This document shows positions 58,518-64,000 of a stretch of 64,000 nucleotides of DNA, one piece after another. Below the pieces are notes generated by a model. That model saw only the letters and a list, made by a program, of their open reading frames with translations, was not told the origin of the DNA and ran no database searches. The stretch is from an uncultured Clostridia bacterium. Its GTDB lineage: Bacteria > Bacillota > Clostridia > Christensenellales > UBA1242. The stretch's first letter is position 1; each line of letters begins with the position of its first letter. Made by a program: the position numbers and the translations under genes. The stretch spans positions 33,174-97,173 of the forward strand of contig CALWEQ010000007.1 in NCBI GenBank assembly GCA_944377365.1, in the 5' to 3' direction.

Positions 58518-58660
58518 TTATAATCTTGTAACAGTGTAAGATTTTCCATTATATTCAACAGTTTTGTTATCTACGACATTAACCTTAATGCTAGGATTGT
58601 GTATGTATTAAAATTCTTCATCGACACATAGTAAATTAACTGCTTCTTCATGATTATGAA
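58518..58660 (-). pseudogene. C-terminal fragment of an unknown element protein
   Basis: The reverse strand reads EEAVNLLCVDEEF, an in-frame TAA, then YIHNPSIKVNVVDNKTVEYN and GKSYTVTRL before the terminal TAA. The tail resembles the end of short DNA-associated (DUF/RAMA-like) proteins but is too short to name. Confidence 0.5.
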
Positions 58661-58786
58661 AAATTATCAACTAATTATGCAAACTGTTTTTCTTTTGTAA
58701 TATATATTTTCTGCCCAAACTGTAATAACTAGTTAATGTATTTTTTAATTTAACATTTTATTTGTTCAAATTTTTAAGTAATTTAA

Positions 58787-59299
58787 TTAATTTATCTTAG
58801 AAATTTCTAATAATAATTTTTTAATGTATATTTTAAATTCATCAATATCTAATTTACCATAATACATTGGAGAAAATAACTCCTTTTGCCATTCAAAAAC
58901 ATAATTGCTAAGTACAAATCCATTTTTTTTATAAAAATTTATTCTTCTTACTCTATCAAAATTGTTATTATTATTTTGATTTTCAAGTTCAACATCTAAT
59001 ACAATAGGTTTTCCTATGAATTTCTTTTTTAACCATGTTAAAAATTGAGATCCTATTCCGTGCCCTTGATACAATTTAGAAACCGCAAAATAATTTATGT
59101 GAACAAAATCTGCCGTAGAATTTAAATGAACAAAAGCTTTTACCGTATTTTTATCATATAGAGCATAAAGTTCAAAACTGGCATATAATCCTGATAAAAG
59201 ACTATAAAAATTCGTCCTTTCTTTTTTTGGAAAATTTTCTTCGTATAATTTTTTCATATCTAAACAATCTTCTAATTTGCTTATTTTTTTTACATCCAT
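58787..59299 (-). CDS. GNAT-family acetyltransferase
   Basis: A 170-residue protein; the start at the ATG 59299 is chosen as GGGAG lies about 9 bases upstream, while the longer frame to 59356 has no ribosome site. GNAT features are AFVHLNSTADFVHINYFAVSK, the acetyl-CoA loop LYQGHGIGSQFL and INFYKKNGF. Substrate unknown. It stands alone in the decayed repeat region, transcribed to the left. Confidence 0.82.
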   Translation of the reverse strand: MDVKKISKLEDCLDMKKLYEENFPKKERTNFYSLLSGLYASFELYALYDKNTVKAFVHLNSTADFVHINYFAVSKLYQGHGIGSQFLTWLKKKFIGKPIVLDVELENQNNNNNFDRVRRINFYKKNGFVLSNYVFEWQKELFSPMYYGKLDIDEFKIYIKKLLLEISKIN

Positions 59300-59356
59300 A
59301 TTTTTTCGGTCTCCCAATAGATAATAAGATTTATAGACAATTATTATTTTTCTCAT

Positions 59357-60096
59357 TTAATAATTATTTATTTTTTTAGATTTATATCATTGTAAACAAT
59401 ATTGTAAACATATTTTTTAAAAATACAAAATAATTTATGAGAATTTTTAAAATGTCTTATGTCGAATATATTATATCGTATTTGTTGTAACTTTTGCATA
59501 TTATTTTTTTTAAATATAAAAATTTTTTTAAATAACAAAATCATTAATCTAATATGATAATCTTAATAAAATTCATTAAGATAAATTGTCTTTTTATTTT
59601 TAATTCACTCGGATATATGCTATTTTATAATGGCCTTACACAAGTATCAAAACGATAATTTACGGTTATATTATACAAATCAAAGTTATATATCATTAAT
59701 AATTTTTCCGAAAATTTAATGCTTTGCATGAATAGATAATGTAAAAAAATTAATAAAAAAACTAAACAAAACAAGAATATCAAATTAAACCCCAAAATGA
59801 TTTGCTTTCGAATATGCCAGATGAAGAATATGATGAATTGCTTGAACAATTACTTGAAGAAAGAAAAAGATTATGAAATGTAATTTGACAGCAATTCACA
59901 ACAGTTGACAGCAAATGTAGCAGCTTTAGGCAGTTTTCGAGAGTTTTTTGACAAAATTCGACAAAATAAGAAAATTTGGAAAATTGAACAAACTTTATTA
60001 AAAGTAGAAAAAATAAAAAACGCTATATACCTTATAAATAAAGGCTTATAGCGATTTTTTATATAAAAAAATGAGAGCAAATTTTGCTTTCAAACT
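59357..60096. other. AT-rich noncoding region with a decayed ORF and a motif copy
   Basis: No intact gene. A forward coding fragment (about 59765-59877; reading ...NDLLSNMPDEEYDELLEQ then LEERKRL and a stop) is the tail of a lost protein. It is followed by CACAACAGTTGACAGCAAATG (about 59891) and a stem AACGCTATA/TATAGCG (about 60018-60053) that may terminate transcription. Confidence 0.5.
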
Positions 60097-60167
60097 TGGT
60101 AGAGATGAGTGGACTCGATGGGTTCCCTTAAATAATAATTTAAGGGTGTAGCCACCGACCCCCACCT
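60097..60167 (-). repeat. tRNA-Ile 3'-end repeat, copy A2, T-loop broken by a 33-bp hairpin
   Basis: TGGTAGAGATGAGTGGACTCGA is followed by a 33-bp insert (60119-60151) with the stem CCCTTAAAT/ATTTAAGGG, then CCACCGACCCCCACCT. Compared with copy A6, one A at the T-loop is replaced by the insert. The same insert occurs at 63667-63699. Confidence 0.85.
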
Positions 60168-60193
60168 TTGAGAGCAAAAGGTATTAATAACTT

Positions 60194-60754
60194 TTAAATA
60201 ATGCTTTTTAATATATTAAAAATTGGTACATTATCTTTATATCCTTTTGGATTAAGTGGGCTAGGGTGGTAAATAGGGAACACCTTGTATTCTTTATTGT
60301 TGATATTGATATTGAATATTTTACCAACATAATCAGCATATTTTTTTATTTTAATACCCAATAATGCCTGAGTTGGAGCAAGTCCCATTGTAACAAGAAT
60401 TTTGCATGGTAATGTTTGCAACTGCTCATATAATATAGGCAAACAATTTTTACAACATTTTTCAAGTTGCTTTCTATCTTCTATTATACATTTGCAACAT
60501 TCGGTAAAATAAATATCATTAATTGAAAATCCAATATTATTTAACAATTTTTCTAAAACTTTTCCACTTGCTTGAAGTTTGCTATCTTTGTTATAAAATG
60601 CACGCCCCGAAACAATCCAGCCATCTTTTGCCGGACTCTCTCCAATAATTATAAAAGGTGTTATTCCTATTTGAATTGATTTTTTTGTTAATTTCTGTAA
60701 ATTTCCACAAAGACAACAATTTTGAATGAAAGATTGCAAATTTTTTTTATCCAT
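60194..60754 (-). CDS. Uracil-DNA glycosylase family protein (Fe-S type)
   Basis: A 186-residue protein with a UDG fold: motif A variant IGESPAKDGW, Cys residues CCLCGN and later CKC...CCKNC that could bind a [4Fe-4S] cluster (family 4/5 pattern), GIxP-like MGLAPTQALLG and the active-site His motif YHPSPLNPKG. It should remove uracil from DNA. It lies alone, between copy A2 and the ASCH gene. Confidence 0.82.
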   Translation of the reverse strand: MDKKNLQSFIQNCCLCGNLQKLTKKSIQIGITPFIIIGESPAKDGWIVSGRAFYNKDSKLQASGKVLEKLLNNIGFSINDIYFTECCKCIIEDRKQLEKCCKNCLPILYEQLQTLPCKILVTMGLAPTQALLGIKIKKYADYVGKIFNININNKEYKVFPIYHPSPLNPKGYKDNVPIFNILKSII

Positions 60755-60891
60755 ATTAAAATTATATCATATAAAAGTAAAAAATCATATTATTTATAGT
60801 ATTTTTAATTTCAAAACATCTTCTAAAAAAATACTATTAATTTTTATATTGAAACAAATTGTGTTATAATTTATTAGTAAGTTGAGGATAT

Positions 60892-61278
60892 ATGAAACAT
60901 ATAGCAATATTAAGACAACCATTTTTCAATATGGTGTTAAATGGTGAAAAAACTATAGAAAGTAGATGGAGTATGAATAAGATTGCGCCTTATAAGAAAG
61001 TGAGCATTGGAGATGAAATACTTTTAAAATTAACTGGACAACCTGTTACAGCAATAGCAAAAGTTAAAGATGTAAAATATTATGAACTTACACCTATAAT
61101 TGTAGAGCAAATTAGAGTAAAATATGGTAAAGAAATAGGTGCCGATAAATTTGAAGATTGGCAAAGCACATTAAAGAAAAAATATTGCACTTTAATTTGG
61201 TTGGAAAATATTCAAACAATTTCTCCAATAAATGTGCCCAAAAGCAATGGGGCAGGCTGGCTTGTTTTTAAAAATTAA
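60892..61278 (+). CDS. ASCH domain protein
   Basis: A 128-residue protein with LRQPFFNMVLNGEKTIESRW and PYKKVSIGDEILLK, the ASCH beta-barrel signature (GxKxxExR), and the C-terminal VPKSNGAGWLVF. ASCH proteins bind RNA or modified nucleotides; some are amidohydrolases of N4-acetylcytidine (YqfB) or regulators. Preceded by GAGG and a TATAAT-like box at about 60862. Confidence 0.85.
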   Translation: MKHIAILRQPFFNMVLNGEKTIESRWSMNKIAPYKKVSIGDEILLKLTGQPVTAIAKVKDVKYYELTPIIVEQIRVKYGKEIGADKFEDWQSTLKKKYCTLIWLENIQTISPINVPKSNGAGWLVFKN

Positions 61279-61476
61279 TTTAACAACAGTTGATAGCAAA
61301 TGTAGAAGTTTTAAATAGTTTTAAAACAATTTAGGCCGAAAGTAAACTTTTATTTCCTTTTGAATATTTGAAAAGCAAGGTGACAAAAAAGTTATCTTGT
61401 TTTTTAAAAGTTTAAAATATAACAATATTTAATTTGAAAAAAAATTTGTTTTGTTATAATATTTAGGGGTATATTT
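61279..61476. other. Spacer with the third ACAGTTGAYA motif copy
   Basis: ACAACAGTTGATAGCAAATG begins near 61286. A TATAAT box at about 61455 with ribosome site AGGGGT precedes the next gene. Confidence 0.5.
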
Positions 61477-62016
61477 ATGGTAATAATAAAATATTTTGTG
61501 CACGGGACGACGACAGACAATTCAAATCATTTATCTACTGGTTGGCTTCCAGGAATATTATCGGAAAAAGGAATTATGCAAGGGATTGAACTTGCGCAAA
61601 TAATAAAAGAGCAACATTTTGATGTTGTGTTTTGCTCGGATTTAACTCGTGCTGTTGAAAGTGCAAAACTTAATTTCTATAATCGTGATATTGAGATAAT
61701 AAGAGATAAGAGAATACGCGAATGTAATTATGGAGATTATAACGGAAAAGATTCTAAATTAGTAGATTATGCAACACATATTGATAAACAATTTCCAAAT
61801 GGCGAATCTTTAAAAGATGTTGAAAAAAGAATTAAAGATTTTATTATATTTTTGAAAAAAAATTATCAGGACAAAATAGTTGCAATTGTTGCTCATCGTG
61901 CACCGCAACTTGCATTAGATGTGATAACAAATAATAAAACTTGGGAACAGGTATTGGCTGATGATTGGCGAAAAACAAAATCTTGGCAACCAGGTTGGGA
62001 ATATTTAATTAAATAA
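61477..62016 (+). CDS. Histidine phosphatase superfamily protein with altered RHG motif
   Basis: A 179-residue phosphoglycerate-mutase-like protein. The expected RHGE/RHG start reads YFVHGTTTDN (Arg replaced by Val, His kept). SDLTRAVESA and RECNYGDYNG are conserved. The C-terminal catalytic HG reads IVAHRAPQLAL. Phosphatase activity may be altered. It has its own ribosome site, with a possible promoter in 61430-61460. Confidence 0.8.
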   Translation: MVIIKYFVHGTTTDNSNHLSTGWLPGILSEKGIMQGIELAQIIKEQHFDVVFCSDLTRAVESAKLNFYNRDIEIIRDKRIRECNYGDYNGKDSKLVDYATHIDKQFPNGESLKDVEKRIKDFIIFLKKNYQDKIVAIVAHRAPQLALDVITNNKTWEQVLADDWRKTKSWQPGWEYLIK

Positions 62017-62573
62017 TCAAAAATATAAATTTTAAAAAGCAAAGGACGGCAATTCTTTTCAACACAAGGTGGGGGATAATAAATAAAAAAAGTAGTACAA
62101 AAGTACTACTGTTGTGGTAGAAGTGAATGGGGCGACGCGTTAAGAAAACTTGCCGGTGTGCAAGTTTTTAGCCAAAGCCGGGAGCAACTTAGTTGCGGTC
62201 TGGCTCCGACAGGAGCGAACCATCGACCCCCACTTATAACTGCCGTCATGTAAGTATGCGTGCAGTTGCCGTCGCTATCGCTTGGTACAGGGGGCACCCT
62301 GATGCAAAGTTACACTTTGCGTGTTGAATATAATTCAACACAAGGTGGGGGATAATAAATAAAAAAAGTAGTACAAAAGTACTACTATTGTGGTAGAAGT
62401 GAATGGACTCGAACCATCGACCCCCACCTTTGAGAGTAAGCAGTTTTTAACTGTCTTGCGAAGCGGCGTTAAGGGTGGTGCCACCCTGAGCAAAGCTTAT
62501 GCTTTGCACTTGAATAATATTGCTTAGTTAAAACGATAATGGTGATTTAGCCACATTATTGTTATTAAAAATT
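62017..62573. repeat. Tandem tRNA-Ile-derived repeat units (A3, A4) with hairpin inserts
   Basis: Two 73-bp direct repeats at 62058-62130 and 62334-62406, 276 bp apart, each carry AAGGTGGGGG, a terminator-like AGTAGTAC/GTACTACT hairpin and the tRNA-Ile 3' end. In A3 (62114-62234) the tRNA end is interrupted by a ~90 bp insert with stems AAAACTTGC/GCAAGTTTT and GAGCAACTTAGTTGC. A4 (62391-62429) is uninterrupted and followed by the B hairpin cluster (62430-62520). No gene in this stretch. Confidence 0.85.
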
Positions 62574-63128
62574 TTAGCCGTTGCTTATTTCTAAATCTTT
62601 AATGATATTTCTTCTTAAAAATTGATCTTGAGAAATTTTATATAAGGCGATAGCGAGAGCATTGGCTACGTTCATGGAAGAGTTGTTCCCAAACATGTCA
62701 ATATGTGTGTGTAATTTTGATAGTTCCAAAGCTTTTTCTGAAACTCCATTCCGCTCGTTTCCCACTATTATTGCAACTTTCCCAAAATCTGCAAAGTTTT
62801 TGTTGCTGAGTGAAAAACTATCATCACAAATCTCTAAGCAAACTGGAACGTAGCCTTCGTCTTCAACTATTTTAATTGCTTGTTCAATGCTTGACAAAAC
62901 ATTGTAGGGCTTAGTTTGCTCACAATTTCTAGAGGTTTTTGAAATCTTTTTTAAATCGATTTCATTTTTTGTTACAATTAAAATATTATTTACATTAAAA
63001 GCATCTGCAAGACGAAAAGCCGAGCCAATATTTTCGCTATGTTCCAAATTTTCTAAAATAACAATAATGTCAGAGTTAAATTTTATTTGTTTTTGCTTAA
63101 AAGAATAGTGATCTAATTGGTGAGTCAT
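62574..63128 (-). CDS. TrmH/SpoU-family RNA 2'-O-methyltransferase
   Basis: A 184-residue SPOUT methyltransferase: VILENLEHSENIGSAFRLADAF (motif 1), IIVGNERNGVSEKAL (motif 2) and MFGNNSSMNVANALAIALYK (motif 3), which form the knotted SAM site. It is short, lacking an N-terminal L30-like extension. Likely tRNA or rRNA 2'-O-methylation. It overlaps no neighbour closely and follows the pseudogene tail by 1 bp. Confidence 0.93.
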   Translation of the reverse strand: MTHQLDHYSFKQKQIKFNSDIIVILENLEHSENIGSAFRLADAFNVNNILIVTKNEIDLKKISKTSRNCEQTKPYNVLSSIEQAIKIVEDEGYVPVCLEICDDSFSLSNKNFADFGKVAIIVGNERNGVSEKALELSKLHTHIDMFGNNSSMNVANALAIALYKISQDQFLRRNIIKDLEISNG

Positions 63129-63129
63129 A

Positions 63130-63425
63130 TTAGCACCCCTTGATAATAAAATTTTGTAGTGTTATATTACCATTATAATTGATATAGTCAGATTTATCTA
63201 TCATTTTTTCATAAATTTTATAGTCGTGAACAGTTCCATCAGGATGTTCAGTATGATAACCTACTTCGCGACCATTAATTTTTGTTTGTTCGACAAAATC
63301 TACCTCACCATTGTCTCTCGTAAACAACTCAATTTATCTCAATTTCATCACCGTTATCATCAGTATATGAATTGCTTTCTCTTAGATATTTGTCGCCCTT
63401 ATAATAATGCCCTTTGATTGTAGAT
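63130..63425 (-). pseudogene. Broken gene, repetitive DNGE-type peptide
   Basis: The reverse strand reads GHYYKGDKYLRESNSYTDDNGDEIEIN, a stop, then in a shifted frame FTRDNGEVDFVEQTKING and DGTVHDYKIYEKMIDKSDYINY. The two halves are joined by a one-base shift. It resembles the C-terminal part of an element-borne cargo protein; the family is not recognised. It lies just before TrmH. Confidence 0.5.
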
Positions 63426-63489
63426 AAATATGGGAATGCACAAAGCAAATGAAGGCCTATCAAAGTTTTTTGTTGCTTGGTCTAAAGCA

Positions 63490-63912
63490 TCTCTACCTTT
63501 GAGAGCAAGCAGTTTTAACTGTCTTGCGAAGTGGCGTTAAGGGTGGTGCCACCCTGAGCAAAGTTTTTAAACTTTGCGCTTGCCGATAGGCAAGTATAAG
63601 GTGGGTGAGAGATTAAAAAAAATCACTCGAAATTGAGTGATATCTGGTAGAGATGAGTGGACTCGATGGGTTCCCTTAAATGATAATTTAAGGGTGTAGC
63701 TACCGACCCCCACCTTTGAGAGCAAGCAGTTTTTAACTGTCTTGCGAAGTGGCGTTAAGGGTGGTGCCACCCTGAGCAAAGTTTTTAAACTTTGAACTTG
63801 CCGATAGGCAAGTATAAGGTGAGTGAGAGATTAAAAAAAAATCACTCAAAAAGTTGAGTAATATCTGGTAGAGATGAGTGGACTCGAACCACCGACCCCC
63901 ACCTTATCAGGG
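63490..63912. repeat. Tandem array of tRNA-Ile-derived units and B hairpin clusters
   Basis: In order: end of a truncated unit (63486-63497), B cluster (63498-63597; stems CAGTT/AACTG, AGGGTGG/CCACCCT, GCAAAGTTT/AAACTTTGC, CTTGCC/GGCAAG), unit with inverted flanks AAGGTGGG (63598-63605) and CCCCCACCTT, a terminator hairpin AATCACT/AGTGATA-type, copy A5 (63645-63715) with the 33-bp hairpin insert, a second B cluster (63717-63815), and a last unit with copy A6 (63866-63912). A6 reaches ACC-CTGATAA, i.e. tRNA-Ile(GAU) up to the anticodon loop. The array runs into the window's right edge. Confidence 0.85.
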
Positions 63913-64000
63913 TAAAAATCGGGCAAAATCGGGTGATGATACGACCACTTAAACTTTCGTCAAAATAAGCAATTCAGCACACTTGGAATATATTTGCAAC
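63913..64000. other. Right edge, beyond the last tRNA-Ile fragment
   Basis: After copy A6, the sequence departs from the tRNA (no 5' half) and reads AAAATCGGGCAAAATCGGGTG and on. It probably belongs to the next integrated element; the intact tRNA-Ile should lie further right. Confidence 0.4.

Noticed and set aside
59625..60080. Two reverse ORFs (74 and 69 residues)
   Set aside because: Low-complexity hydrophobic readings from AT-rich DNA; the forward strand holds a decayed coding tail and a motif copy instead.
57634..63912. Integron attC sites
   Set aside because: The units have inverted flanks and hairpins, but I see no R'/R'' (GTTRRRY/RYYYAAC) core sites and no integron integrase in the window. 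The tRNA-derived origin explains the sequence better.
57634..63912. CRISPR array
   Set aside because: Copies are long, irregularly spaced and carry terminators; spacers of equal size are absent.
63866..63912. Intact tRNA-Ile gene
   Set aside because: Only the 3' half is present. The sequence diverges within the anticodon stem, so no 5' acceptor or D-arm can be formed.

Overview
The window is a low-GC (about one third G+C by eye) bacterial chromosome segment. An anaerobic, low-GC Bacillota of the class Clostridia fits best: it has pyruvate:ferredoxin oxidoreductase, a SigA-type rpoD behind dnaG, a frameshifted prfB, peptidase U32, DUF3343 next to a class V aminotransferase, dapF, and strong AGGAGG ribosome binding sites. 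Placing it in an uncultured gut lineage is inference. No rRNA operon, CRISPR array or recognisable insertion sequence is visible.

Layout. 1-10.1 kb: the end of an O6-alkylguanine repair gene, a MazF-type toxin gene with an unusual upstream partner, then a forward run comEC, holA, patatin lipase, a stand-alone ComEC-type metallo-hydrolase, a degenerate shikimate-kinase-like gene, transketolase, an unknown and an alpha/beta hydrolase. 10.4-13.5 kb: nifJ on the reverse strand. 13.6-21.8 kb: truA, a short alanyl-tRNA synthetase, a DUF4097 protein, prfB with its +1 frameshift, tsaD, a PnuC-like membrane protein and a U32 tRNA-modification protein. 22-28.4 kb: an integrated element beside tRNA-Arg(CCU), with a tyrosine integrase that carries an apparent internal XRE-type helix-turn-helix, a small excisionase-like protein, a GIY-YIG/RAMA-like protein preceded by a ~98 bp palindrome, an unrecognised two-gene module and a winged-helix (possibly replication) protein. 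28.9-49.3 kb: core genes for translation, replication, stress and metabolism (rplM-rpsI, trxB, dnaG-rpoD, lysS, nth, obg, yhbY, rsfS, arginine phosphatase, rpiB, gap, tig-clpP-clpX). 49.4-56.9 kb: lineage-specific genes, including three paralogous WG-like repeat proteins with near-consensus promoters, a BspA-type LRR protein and a frameshifted glycosyltransferase, plus tRNA-Leu(AAG), dapF and a YgjV-like protein.

57-64 kb is the most unusual part. It is a gene-poor, decayed region. Single, unrelated genes (GNAT acetyltransferase, uracil-DNA glycosylase-like, ASCH, histidine phosphatase, TrmH methyltransferase) lie between repeated units built from the 3' half of a tRNA-Ile(GAU)-like sequence. 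The units have inverted flanks (AAGGTGGGGG ... CCCCCACCTT), an internal terminator hairpin, and in some cases a second hairpin-rich sequence inside the T-loop or next to the unit. The same architecture (a duplicated tRNA 3' end plus terminator, flanking a ~0.2-0.3 kb palindrome-rich insert) occurs at tRNA-Leu near 52.4-52.8 kb. This looks like a series of small integrative units at tRNA T-arms, possibly accumulating genes in a cassette-like way; it is my main candidate for an undescribed system.

Starts were revised wherever a Shine-Dalgarno sequence, or a promoter abutting the ATG, argued for it. At least three genes (5777, truA at 13624 and the arginine phosphatase at 42754) have a -10 box exactly 6 nt before the ATG, which suggests leaderless transcripts.
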